A stretch of 64,000 nucleotides of DNA from Xylona heveae TC161. Its lineage: Eukaryota > Ascomycota > Xylonomycetes > Xylonales > Xylonaceae. Where the stretch lies: the NCBI RefSeq assembly GCF_001619985.1, contig NW_017264196.1, positions 2,294,001-2,358,000 of the forward strand, read 5' to 3'. Position 1 is the stretch's first letter. Every line of letters starts with the position of its first letter. A program made the translations under genes and the position numbers. The notes beneath the pieces are model-generated. The model did no database searches. It worked only from the letters and a program-made list of their open reading frames with translations, and was not told the DNA's origin. Positions 12,033-22,480 of the stretch are shown here, one piece after another.

Positions 12033-14685
12033 TTATGAGAGGTTCATCTGTTGCAAGCTGTTCTGCCTCGGCCACGGCTCGACATCATTGTTCAAGTTTG
12101 GTGCAAAACTTTGTCCAAGAAGCCCTTCGTTTGTTGGCTGTGATCCGAAGCTGGGGAAATCATAGCCCAGCATCAAATCTGCAAATCCTATTCGGTGTAA
12201 GAAAACATTTCCCCTCGACAGGACGAGCGCGAAACTTACCTGGGAAGAATGGGCCAGCTGCAGGCCCGGGGGAAACACCCGGTAGGGCGTTCACAGCGAA
12301 GGGGTCTGATGCGACGCCGGAATCACCGAGAACATAACGCAGAGCGGCGGCTGCTTTTCTGGCTTCTCTAGACGTAGTGCTCTCGCCGAGCCAGATGACC
12401 TGGGATGCTCTCAAGAGCTGTCTAATCTTTTCAATGTCCACCGAGGCCGCTTCGGCGTCTCCCAAGCTGTCATGTCCTTTGGCCTGCTCCTCAGCGTGGA
12501 CCTGGAGGTAAAAGCATAAGGTACTGGTGGCGAGAAGAAAGGGGTGAATAAACGACGAAGTTACCCTCCAGCGGCTTTGGTACAATCGTCCATCTAGCTG
12601 AGTTTCCTCGTCCACAAGGTGTTGAAGCTCCAAAATTTTCATAGCAGCCGTCAGACATGCAGAGCGCGAGTAAGCATACTGCTGCTGGAGACGAGACGCC
12701 ACCAAAAACCTTTTATGCAAGACAATCTTCAGCCGCTGGACGCTCACTTCCAGCCAGATTCTCTGAATGATTACCTGGGACGGTACATTGAGCGAGGAAG
12801 CAAGATTCTCCCACTTCATGCTAGATGGTAGGGCTTCCCGGGCCTCGTCAATCTGCTTATCAAGCGTTAAAACATGGGCATAAGAGTATGCCCGAGGCTC
12901 AGTGGCCAGGTCGCCAACCTTGACCCCGACGGAAAGCAGTCTGAGTTTTGCTAGCGTGTAGAGGGTTGGCGTCACCTCAGTCTCGGGCCGGGAAGGGGGC
13001 AACTCGACCGTTGACTCGTCAAAGTCCGAATCGGCTAGGTTCCGCGGCTCGGCCACATCGGTCTGGCTCTCCCTGACGAGCCTGGGCAGCCCCATCTGCG
13101 TCGAGATGGTAAAGTCCAGCTGAACGATCAACGCCCAGATACGCCTTCGCATCTCGCCCGCAAACGGAGAGATATTGGGAAAATGCTTGGCGTCTCGATG
13201 ATACCCCATATGTATGGCAATTTGAACTATATTGCCCACCAGGAGGCGGGTACCAGATTCGGTATCTTTAGAGGGAAAGACCTCAACCATGAAATAGAGA
13301 ATCAAAGTTTCCAATACGTAAGGGCCGCCATTGGTGTAATGGCCCAAGATAAGACAATGTATAATCTTCTCTCGGAACATATCTACCGCCGTCTGACTCT
13401 CAAGTGCCTGCGATGCGAGTGGAGAGTGCCCGCTCACAAGCAAAGTATTGGCAGGGGCAAGGAAAGATTGCTGAAATTGTGTCGATAAGCACATCATACT
13501 GAACAGAAGGCCGACCCATGTGATTGGGACGGCCTGCGGACACTTCCAAAATTCCTCATACTGATGGTCTCAAGTCAATATCCATTGAGCAGATTCGGTT
13601 CAGGAATGGAGTAATGCAAAGACATTGGAGGCACGGTAGGGGGCCACACATGAATCGTACCTCTCGTAGAAACTTGCCACTGTGCGGCACACCTGGTCTC
13701 GGGTCAGTCACTAGGAAAACAACGGAGTTTTTCGGGGTGTGATCAAGGTTCGAAACACCGAGTGTCTTACCTGAAGTCATGTCCAAGACGTTGAAGTAAC
13801 GAGAGACCAACCTATCCACAACAGGTCTGGGTGGAATAGACTCAAGGATTGAAGCTGGGGTTACATGCGTGGGGCAGCCGCTATAGAGGAGCTGGGGACT
13901 GGGAAAGTTGGCTTGCAGTTGGATGGGGTTAGAGTTTACAGCATGGGATTCGTCCTCCTCCTCGAAGTGATCCCTCAATTCGGCGATACTGTCGAGGACG
14001 GCTGCCCAGTGGGCGCTGCTAACATAGCTGACGCCCGATTCCCGAATCCTGATGCTGCCATAGTCGGATGGTGACGGCGATACTTCGCGCTGAATCTGAT
14101 CCGTCCTAGCTGCCGCGGGATGCTCAGAATAGTTGCTAGGTGCACTTGGGGAGGTGGCCTGGCGGGGATCTTTTACTGGCGGCATCGGCGGGAGATCTAC
14201 CGGGTGATTCGATTCCGACGGTGATCCATAGGAGCTCGAAGCCGTCTGTTGCATGAGACTCAAGACTAGGTTTTCGAGCTGATTGATGCGGTCCTGTACA
14301 TGGGCGGTACCATGAGGCCGTCCAGACAGCGTTGCCTGGGTGGTGGTATAAGCACAGGAAGCGCCCAGTCCCCGACTTGAGCAGTTACTGCAGGGATGCA
14401 GACGGTCGCACCGTACCCTGGCGGCCTAGATTAGCCCTGCAGGAAATAGGTCAACCGTTCAATACAGGTGCAGAGAGGGGCTGCCATTGGGAGGGCGACG
14501 GGGGCTCTTCCAAAAAACGAGACCACCTACTTCCGTCTCCGACAAGCATTGCAACTGAGCTGAGGCTTGTCTCGACGCCTGACGGGCGGCGGACGTGCTC
14601 GCTCTTTCGGGGATTTCGGATTTGGGGCTGTTGCGTCTTGGGCCGGAACATGTGTGCTATAGGTGTTGTTGTTCGCGTCTGACAT
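12033..14685 (-). CDS. Zn2Cys6 fungal transcription factor (cluster regulator)
   Basis: Likely pathway-specific activator. Exons: 14685-14531, 14417-13771, 13692-13661, 13560-12240 and 12178-12033, giving 766 aa. The binuclear zinc cluster crosses the first intron, with cysteines at 45, 48, 55, 61, 64 and 73 (C-x2-C-x6-C-x5-C-x2-C-x8-C), followed by CDRLHPCSNC. The middle region reads like a fungal_trans domain, with FLRE joined to YEEFWKCPQAVPITWVG across an intron. The third exon is only 32 nt, and the 78-nt intron before it is in frame with no stop, so automatic models could easily misread this gene. I chose the ATG at 14685 because the preceding in-frame ATG at 14733 adds only an unconserved stretch. 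The position between the PKS-NRPS and the transporter supports a role in controlling the cluster. Confidence 0.93.
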
Positions 14686-15938
14686 GGCCAGTGTTGACGA
14701 TGGTGGTATGTGATGGAAATGATAAGATAACACGGCTGCTAAGGGTCAGATCTGGCGTTGCGGGCACTCGGAGATATTCCAGCCAAGGGCGGTTATGTAG
14801 GGACCGAGTGGCCTAATATCCACCCACCATGCCTGTCAGGGGCACTTCCATTGTGCATGCGTTTCCTTCGGATGTCCGCGGATGGTCAGTCTTTACGTCC
14901 GCCACCTCCGAGTCTACTGGCACCTACCGTATTTGGCCTCAGCACCAAACAAAGGATTGCCCTCATTGCTCCCGACGCTTGATCCCTGGATGGTCTAACC
15001 AGAAACGATTTAGCAATCTGGGGTTCAGCCCCAGTCCACCTGCGCCGGGAAACGCTCTACTATGACCACCAGCTTCATAACGACTTGCTGATTGAAGAAG
15101 ACGCTTTCTCCTAGTTATTCTTCAGTGCGGTATAGAGCAGGATTGCAGGATGTAATTGTCTCTCATAACGAGCCGACCCTCCCGAAGCTCATCCGCCCGC
15201 CGCCTAATCTGTTTTCATTTGACGGATGGACCAAATTCGGTCTGGCTGCCCCTATACCAGACTTGTAAAAGTATCTCCGCGTAGCAGCGATCAACTCCCG
15301 TCAAAGCAGCAGTTGCGCCACAGCCTTAGAGGTAGCATTTCGGGAAACGATCAATGATGATTTTGTTTCCGCAAACTAGCATCGCAACAAATACATTCCT
15401 TTTGTGCAGACTTCTTGCACCCGTGTGGTTGAATTCAGTGATTACCCGATGCACCCCAGAGGCAGCATCGGCGTCGGAGGGTCGTCCGGGGAATAGCCTT
15501 CTGAGGTTCGGCCAGTGAATATTTGCTCCGTCTTCGGCCAGGCCAGTCGCCGTACCCATAATGCGCGAGAAATCATATATGATGTTGATTTGAAAGGATT
15601 TGTCCTTTCACCTGTACTCTTATACTCAACTGAAGTCTACCTTGAATTCCCGTTGACTTCTATCTCCTCTTGGCAAGAAGTTGAGACCGTTCCATCGTTC
15701 TGCCAAAACCTCACTGGTGTCGGTGCCTACCTCCTATCCACATAGTCTTTGTCCTGAGTTCCCGGTTTTTCTCCAGCATTCAAGCTCTTCTTCTATTTAG
15801 TCTGCTTGAGCGCACAGCTAGCACTTGGGGTCACTATTTTTACTTCATTCACGACAGTCACTGTGCAAGTCGTCCTTCGGTTTTCAGCCTGGTGCCAGGC
15901 AGCTTAGTTTTGCAAATCGACCCGGGTTGCCTTGGACA
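14686..15938. promoter_or_regulatory. Divergent promoter region, regulator / MFS transporter
   Basis: This 1253-bp gap lies between the regulator (minus) and the MFS gene (plus) and drives both. It holds no convincing gene. At 15475-15488 there is a CGG-N8-CCG pair, the half-site arrangement that Zn2Cys6 dimers can bind. That is a single occurrence seen by eye, so the site is a guess. Confidence 0.5.
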
Positions 15939-17644
15939 ATGTCCTTTCCGACTGAGCAGGGGCTTAAAGCTGGGCCCGTTTTGACTGACAATATCCGCGA
16001 TGACTTGGAAGCTCGGGATACGACCGAGATAGGTGTCGGGGAGGGAGATGAAGTCAGTCAAACTGTGCCGGAAGCTAAGGATCCTGACGTTGTCGATTGG
16101 GATGGTCCTGATGATCCGGCGAACCCTCGAAATTGGAAAAGGGGGACCAAATTGATGCATGTCCTTCTCGTCAGCGCCTTCACTCTGTACTCGTAAGTGT
16201 CCTTACAACGCGGTCAGCTGTGAAAGAGACTTTTTAACGAAGCGGACAGGAACCTGGCCGCAGTCATGTTTGCTCCTGGTGCTCTGGCTCTGGTCCACGA
16301 CTTTGGTATCACTAACACCATCGTCGCTTCTTTGACTGTCACCATCTACATCCTCGGATTTGCCATCGGGCCTCTTGTCCTTGCCTCCCTGTCGGAGACC
16401 TACGGGAGACTGATGGTCTATCACATGTGCAATGTCGTGTACATCGGTTTTACTATCGGTTGTGCATTGAGCACCGATACTGCCATGTTTCTGGTATTCC
16501 GTTTCATTTGTGGGTGTGCCGCTTCCTCGCCAATGTCTATTGGAGGGGGAACGATTGCGGACCTTCATGTTGAGGCTGAGCGTGGAAAGGCGATGGCATT
16601 ATTTGGCCTTGGTCCCCTTCTTGGTCCGGTGAGTTTCTATTTGCTCTGATCTGAATCATGAACCAGTTTCTGATAATAAGGCAGGTTATCGGTCCCGTGA
16701 TTGGCGGATTCGTCACGCAGGATCTCAGCTGGCGCTGGACGTTTTGGTTGATTCTCATTCTGGTAAGCGCCCTTTCTCCTATCGGCCCATTTGAATCCAT
16801 CTAATGGATGTCTCACCAGTCGAGTGTCGTCTCTCTGATTGCTCTTGCCGTTATGCGGGAGACTTATGAGCCCATTCTCCTCGAGCGCAAGGCTGCCCGG
16901 TTGCGAAAGGCCACGGGCAACGACAGACTTCAAGCTCGGACGTATAACAAAGACCTCACTCCGCAACAGCTTCTCGCACGCGCCGTCGTAAGGCCAACCA
17001 AGATGCTCATCTTCTCGCCGATTGTTCTCTTACTCTCAATCTACTGTGCCTTTATGTTCGGCCTTACCTACCTCTTATTCACTACCTTCCCCGCCGTTTT
17101 TGAGGAGACTTACGGTTGGGGCCCTGGCATCGCAGGACTGGCATACCTCGGACTCGGGCTGGGTATGATCTTCAGCATCGCCCTGTTTGGCCTACTGAGC
17201 GACAAGCTTCTGAACCAACCCAGAGGGGGTACTGTTGAACGGCCTGAGCTTCGCCTTCTCCTCATGATGTGGTTGTCTCCCATGGTCCCTGTCGGGTTCT
17301 TTTGGTACGGATGGAGTGCACACTACCACACTCACTGGATCGTTCCAATCCTGGGCACCTTTTTCATAGGCCTGAGCTCTTTTCTTATTCTGATGCCGGC
17401 TCAGATCTACCTCGTGGACGCATTTGGCTCCAAGGCAGCGGCTTCTGCTCTGGCTGGGAACGTAGTCTTGCGCAGCCTGTTTGGGGCATTTTTGCCTCTT
17501 GCGGGGCCTCGAATGTATTCAACTCTGGGACTCGGCTGGGGAAACAGTTTGCTGGCTTTCATTGCCCTGGCGTTTGTGCCAGTTCCATTGTTTTTCTATA
17601 AGTACGGCGAGCGCTTGAGAAATCGATTTCCAGTGGACTACTGA
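15939..17644 (+). CDS. MFS transporter (DHA1 drug:H+ antiporter type)
   Basis: Predicted plasma-membrane exporter for the cluster product. Exons 15939-16192, 16250-16628, 16685-16762 and 16820-17644 give 511 aa. The N-terminal about 75 residues are acidic and cytosolic. Hydrophobic segments then follow, with the DHA1-like motif LASLSETYGRL after TM2, the phrase FRFICGCAASSPMSIGGGTIADL around TM4, and GPVIGGF in the antiporter motif-C region across intron 2. The C-terminal half has six more hydrophobic segments and ends in a basic tail. I chose the start at MSFPTEQG; an in-frame ATG at 15825 would add an unconserved leader. It is divergent from the regulator and upstream of the Diels-Alderase. 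An efflux or self-protection role is inferred from family and context. Confidence 0.93.
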
Positions 17645-18398
17645 GTCGAGATAGGATTTATTCGTGTTTTGGCATTCGCATATTAATAGAGGGTCTAGAC
17701 CCAGTTTTAAGGAAATTACCTCATATATCTACGTGTGTATAGTTTATTTTTAATGCTTTATATTGTTTTGTTACGCCTTGTAAATAAATCATAGCTACTC
17801 CCCTCTGGTCTGTCTGATATACGAAACCTCAAAGGTTGCTCTTCTTCCACTTATGAATCAAGATATATCCGGATACTACACCCATAATTTAGCTCTGCAG
17901 ATTGTGCTGATCTTATGTCCCAAAAGCGAGCTGGTTCACCACTTGATCTTCCATCCATATGCGTTTCTTGCTGACAGCTCAAGTATATTTACCAAGGTAA
18001 TTTCTGGCCAATGACCAGGCTAACAAGGGGTTCAAAGCTACCTCCTGAAGTTCATATCTTTTGGCGTGAACACATGCACTCTGTATCGCTAGCAGAAAAT
18101 AAGAAGCCTCTAAGCACCGAAAAGCTCCGAATTACTACGAAGCACCCTCTCAGGTATTGGAACGAATATCTGCAGCAGTCAAGATTTTGGCGCCTGTTTG
18201 CTGAATTCTGACATATAAGAGCAGAAAAAAAGTTCGAAATCTTCTTCACGCACTTCTATTTGCTATACTTTACTACCAAAGATCATCATATCAAGCAATT
18301 TTCAGCTTAACAACTGGGACATCCAACCAGTCCTTAATCCCCCAATCACTAGTCCAGATAATATTACCGGAGTACGCAAGCACTACGATCCCTTTCCC
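17645..18398. promoter_or_regulatory. Intergenic region, MFS 3' end and Diels-Alderase promoter
   Basis: A 754-bp A/T-rich gap with no supported gene. It carries the MFS terminator side (TAATAAATCAT-like runs near 17780) and the promoter of the next gene. Confidence 0.4.
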
Positions 18399-19751
18399 AT
18401 GGCGAAAACATTCGTGTCCTCCCTCAATGCCGCAGACGGCAGCGAGTCCATCGTCCCGGGCGCCTCTCCTGTGCCCGTTGACCCATTCCTGCCGAACTCT
18501 GCCAATCTCTTTCCCAAACTCGTCGAACGCATCAACGACGCGGCATGGGAACTATGGCAGTTCGACGGGCTTTCGTCGGATGGCGAAACGGCAGTGACCA
18601 TCTCGTTTTACCGCGACACGCGCGGGCTCCAGGACGGCGGGTTCCACGCGGAACTCAACGCCCTGTGGCCTGACGGCAGCAAGTGGGGCGAGAAACTCTA
18701 CTTTACAGAGTCGGTCATCACGGCCGAGGGCGAGGCTGCGCACAATGGGTCACTCCGCGGGGTCTGGCAGTCGCAGTCTCAGTCACAGTCACAGTCACAT
18801 TCCCAGAGCCCGGGAGAAGGAGGCAGCACACGTTCAAAGACAAACAGTGTGTCCTTTGACATCGCGGCGGATCTGGCCACGGCTAGAGTGACCTTCTCTG
18901 TGCCTGATCGCGTAGAGGGCACGTTGGAGCTCCGCGCACTGAGTCGTGCGCCCTTGGGATCTCGCCTGGCAGCGACAGAGGAGGCGGCTAAGCTGGGCCC
19001 GTCTGTGTATTACCTATTTCCTCTGGGCCCGGCCGCAGTCGCTGCAGACTTGGTGTTTAGTCTTGCGGACGAAACCGAGGATGAGGCCGCTGCTGCAGCT
19101 ACTTCCCTTGAGACGAACGGTGCCGTCAATGGAGATCACAAAAAGGACAAAAAGAAGACGCTCATTTTGCGCCCCGAGGACGGCGCTCGCGGTGGGTTCG
19201 TCCGCGGCTGGTCCGCCCTCGCGTGGCCCCAGATCATGACAGATGCATACTACGTGTGCGGCACGGCGGGGCCGTACATGCTGCAGGTGATTCGCATTGA
19301 GTCGTCCGCTGCGGACGGCAGGAAACCGCACGTCGTCGCTAGGCTCTATCGCGATGGGGAGCTAGTATGTGCTGCGAATCAGCTTGGCGAGCGCCACGCG
19401 CAGTCACAGACAGAGAATGGCGGGCATGGCCACAATCGTGATGAGGATGTGGTGGTGGTGGACAAGCTGCTGGATGGAGGGGAGGAGGGGTGGTTAGCGG
19501 GAGCGTTCCGCGACAGAAACACGGGCTACGCGATCGAGTTTATCCAGGGTACAAAGCGGGAAGGGCATCAGCAGCAGCAGCAGAGAAAGCGATGGCGGTT
19601 CCAAGCCCGCCATAGGCGCCCCTGGTGGAGTGATTATACAAGTGACAAGGGCACGGGCAAGTCGGGGTTCCTGGAGACTATCCTCGGAGGGTCGGACGAA
19701 GAGGCATCGTTCAAGGGTTCGGCGGGCGCGGGCCAGCTGCAACTGCCCTAG
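18399..19751 (+). CDS. Diels-Alderase (decalin synthase, CghA/MycB/Fsa2/Phm7 family)
   Basis: Single-exon gene of 450 aa. Residues near the start (DAAWELWQFDG) and end (PWWSDYTSDKGTGKSGFL) match the family of lipocalin-like two-barrel proteins that catalyse the intramolecular [4+2] cycloaddition forming trans-decalins in tetramic-acid pathways. There is no signal peptide, so it is expected to be soluble. Characterised members are about 380-400 aa. This one is longer because of low-complexity insertions: a Ser/Gln repeat around residues 124-138, an Ala/Lys-rich loop around residues 228-250, a Gly/His/Asp loop around 340-360 and a Gln run near 390. Its position between the transporter and the trans-ER of a PKS-NRPS cluster is as in equisetin-type clusters. 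Stereochemical outcome (endo/exo, which decalin) cannot be told from sequence. Confidence 0.88.
   Translation: MAKTFVSSLNAADGSESIVPGASPVPVDPFLPNSANLFPKLVERINDAAWELWQFDGLSSDGETAVTISFYRDTRGLQDGGFHAELNALWPDGSKWGEKLYFTESVITAEGEAAHNGSLRGVWQSQSQSQSQSHSQSPGEGGSTRSKTNSVSFDIAADLATARVTFSVPDRVEGTLELRALSRAPLGSRLAATEEAAKLGPSVYYLFPLGPAAVAADLVFSLADETEDEAAAAATSLETNGAVNGDHKKDKKKTLILRPEDGARGGFVRGWSALAWPQIMTDAYYVCGTAGPYMLQVIRIESSAADGRKPHVVARLYRDGELVCAANQLGERHAQSQTENGGHGHNRDEDVVVVDKLLDGGEEGWLAGAFRDRNTGYAIEFIQGTKREGHQQQQQRKRWRFQARHRRPWWSDYTSDKGTGKSGFLETILGGSDEEASFKGSAGAGQLQLP
18774..18806 (+). repeat. TCACAG-type hexamer microsatellite coding for a Ser-Gln tract
   Basis: Tandem CAGTCT/CAGTCA hexamers inside the Diels-Alderase gene, coding alternating Gln and Ser with one His. 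Slippage-prone and likely variable between strains. Confidence 0.85.
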
Positions 19752-20475
19752 GCCTTAGTTAGAGTAGTTACATCCGGACTCCCGTACTGGAGTACGTTAA
19801 CCAGTTACAGTTAAGCGATTTTAGGTGGAGGTTGGTGTAGTTCGTGGCACAGACTTTATGAGGCAGTTTATTCGTTTCTTAATTATTCATTTCTCGATTA
19901 TTCGTTTCCTGATCAACAAAATAACAACTTCATTTGGTAGCAGATTGCATAGACACAGTTTCTTCTTTCGGGTAGACTTTGATATTCTTGAGCAAGTCCC
20001 TTTTCAGGAGCAAGACTGCAGGATGAGGAAGTTCCAGAGACGTCACTACACAGAAAATAATATTCTAATAAGTACGGCACTTCAGGGTCTTTACTGCTCT
20101 CCGGTGTTATTCGGACATTTTCGGGTGGTCACTGCAATGCATTCCTGAGATAGCTGGTTCTATGCACTCATAGTAGAAGCCTGGGGCTTACCTTCCGGAG
20201 GGCCAAGGACATGGTACGGCTTATTGAAGGCATTATAAGTATGCGCTGCTGAGAGTATTCAGTTCCTCAGGCATAACTCAGCCTTCATTGATGCTGGAGC
20301 ATACGCCACGACTTCATCGATTTTCTTTTCTCTTTAAATTTGCAAAGATCCAATTCTGAGCGAAAGCGCCTCTAGAAGCGTAAAGACCACTGTGCTCATT
20401 CGTATTTGGTCGAGCCTGAAAGTCGCATCGAGCATTCCCTGCAACACGGAATCTCCTGACCATTCATTCCACAAG
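19752..20475. promoter_or_regulatory. Intergenic region upstream of trans-ER
   Basis: 724 bp with no supported gene. It contains the Diels-Alderase 3' end and the ER promoter. Several CGG/CCG half-sites occur (for example around 19774-19785 and 20100-20125) but no clear repeated pair. Confidence 0.4.
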
Positions 20476-21558
20476 ATGGGCGTTCGGAATGGTGTGCATC
20501 GCACCCAAACTGCCGTCGTGGGCAACGATAAGGGCGGCTTAGAGGTGTCGCACGAAGCACCGGTGCCAGAGGTCAAGGAAGACTTGGTTCTGGTGCGGAC
20601 TCGGGCTGTCTCTGTCAACCCAGTCGACGCAAAAATGATGGGGCCATATGTGACAGCGGGTGCCATTTCAGGCTGCGACTTCTCCGGCGTTGTCGAAGAG
20701 GTTGGGCCCGACGCCGCCCAGCACGGCATCAAGATTGGTGACCGAGTCTGTGCCGCCATTATGGGTCAGAATTCCATCGAACCATCCCTGGGAGCTTTTG
20801 CAGAGCACGTTGGTGCTCGCGCTGAGGGCCTGATCAAGTTGCCTGAGACAGTGAGCTTTGAGAAGGGTTCTGCTTTTGGCACCAGCTTCATGACGGCCGG
20901 GCTGGCCCTCTTCAAGAGCCTCAATCTCCCGGGCTACCCACTCGAGCCGGGCGCCAAGTCCCTTCCAGTGCTCGTCTATGGCGGCTCAACCGCCACAGGG
21001 ACCGCCGCCATTCAACTCCTCCGGCTAGCGGGCTTCTCGCCCGTAGTGACATGCTCCCCGCACAATTTTGAGCTGGTCAAGTCCTACGGCGCCGAGGCCG
21101 TCTTCGACTACCGTGCCACCGACTGCGCCAGCGCAATCCGGTCACACACGCGTAACAGCCTGAAATACGCGCTGGACTGTATCTCGACGGCCGAGAGCAT
21201 GCAAATCTGCTACGCGGCGCTCGGACGAGCTGGCGGGAGATACACGGCGCTTGACCCTTACCCCGAGACGGTGGCCGGGACGCGCAAGATTGTTAAGGCA
21301 GATTGGGTCCTCGGCCCTATCATGCTTGGGAGAGACATTGGATGGCCAGCGCCGCATGGTCGCCCGGCGGATCAGGATATGTACGCGTTTGGCGTTAAAT
21401 GGAGGAAAACGGTACAAGAGTTGCTTGACCAGGGGCTCATCCGCGAGCATCCTCTGTTCGTGCAATCTGGCGGGTTGGCAGGGGTTCTCCAAGGGATGGA
21501 AGCGATCAGAGCGAAGAAGATTTCTGGAAAGAAGTTGGTTTACAAAATGTCGGAGTGA
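20476..21558 (+). CDS. Trans-acting enoyl reductase (LovC/MycC/CghC-type)
   Basis: Single-exon gene, 360 aa, a zinc-independent medium-chain dehydrogenase/reductase. The NADPH-binding motif [19 protein letters not shown] lies around residues 167-185, and the substrate half begins with [14 protein letters not shown]. These proteins dock on a PKS whose own ER is inactive and reduce selected enoyl intermediates. The ER region of the neighbouring PKS-NRPS is degenerate, which fits. I chose the ATG at 20476 ([16 protein letters not shown]), which has a good context and the usual family N-terminus; an ATG 84 nt upstream adds an unrelated leader. Length is as expected for the family. Confidence 0.92.
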   Translation: MGVRNGVHRTQTAVVGNDKGGLEVSHEAPVPEVKEDLVLVRTRAVSVNPVDAKMMGPYVTAGAISGCDFSGVVEEVGPDAAQHGIKIGDRVCAAIMGQNSIEPSLGAFAEHVGARAEGLIKLPETVSFEKGSAFGTSFMTAGLALFKSLNLPGYPLEPGAKSLPVLVYGGSTATGTAAIQLLRLAGFSPVVTCSPHNFELVKSYGAEAVFDYRATDCASAIRSHTRNSLKYALDCISTAESMQICYAALGRAGGRYTALDPYPETVAGTRKIVKADWVLGPIMLGRDIGWPAPHGRPADQDMYAFGVKWRKTVQELLDQGLIREHPLFVQSGGLAGVLQGMEAIRAKKISGKKLVYKMSE

Positions 21559-22343
21559 GTCGGTATACCAATATGGAGACTTTTGAGCTGGAAGTCCGAA
21601 GGTATTGCTATAGTGCAAAACGATATTAGCTTGTTTCGAGTTTTCCAATGGAAAAAAAACAATAAAATGAGCCATGTCTCGTATCAGAATCCAGGGAGCT
21701 ATCCAACATGTTGCGGCTTCTCTCATTTCATATCTACACGCAACCATGGTCATTTGTTACAAGCACGGGGCATTCCCCAATCTCCTGGTGAAAATTTAAC
21801 CCCGCCTACTTGGCATTACGAAGCCAGGACCTCCAAACCAATGCGTGATCGAGACAAACAAAGAAGCACTGGTCAAGTACCAGCTTACGCCCTCACTTGG
21901 AAGGATGGAAAAGAAGTAGCGGCAGTGGGGCGTGTGCTAGAGCATCAAAGCTCACCATGTCAAGCATATGCCACCGTGTGCTTTTTGTGATTCGTAGAGA
22001 TGTTGGAAGGACACATCCAGGGCTAGCCCACTTTCCGAAATGCACGTAGTGTCTGACGCTTGCATACCACCGAAAGATGCACTTGTGTGCTGGCCCGAAA
22101 AGCACCGAATGGAATTATCTGATCCCAGTCATTAGGAGAGAACTCGGCAACATACCCCCGAGAGGGCCACCGAACCTGCGGCTGCTCGGACATGCCATTA
22201 TTGAACACGTATCCCCCGATTTGGCTAGAACCATGCCAACACGCGGACGGTCGATAGGGGACCACAAGAGATTTCACCTTCGGCGAAGCTCGGTGATGAG
22301 ATAACGAAAAGTAGAGAGTAAAGAAAGCAAGAAACAAGAACGT

Positions 22344-22352
22344 ATATATAAA
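22344..22352 (+). promoter_or_regulatory. TATA box of the methyltransferase gene
   Basis: TATATATAA about 130 nt upstream of the ATG at 22481 in the 922-bp gap after the trans-ER. That gap holds no supported gene otherwise. Confidence 0.6.
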
Positions 22353-22453
22353 GGCATGATTTCTCAAAATCTTTTTGTGTTAAGACCAGATCACGCTTCA
22401 TAATCCCAAAAGTCCGCATATCTTTTGAATGTTGTATTAGACTGGGAATAATC

Positions 22454-22469
22454 TTTTTTTTTTTTTTTT
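22454..22469 (+). repeat. dT tract (16 nt) just 5' of the methyltransferase ATG
   Basis: T16, followed by GATACAAAAAA and then the ATG at 22481. It resembles the T19 tract in front of the PKS-NRPS start. Confidence 0.9.
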
Positions 22470-22480
22470 GATACAAAAAA

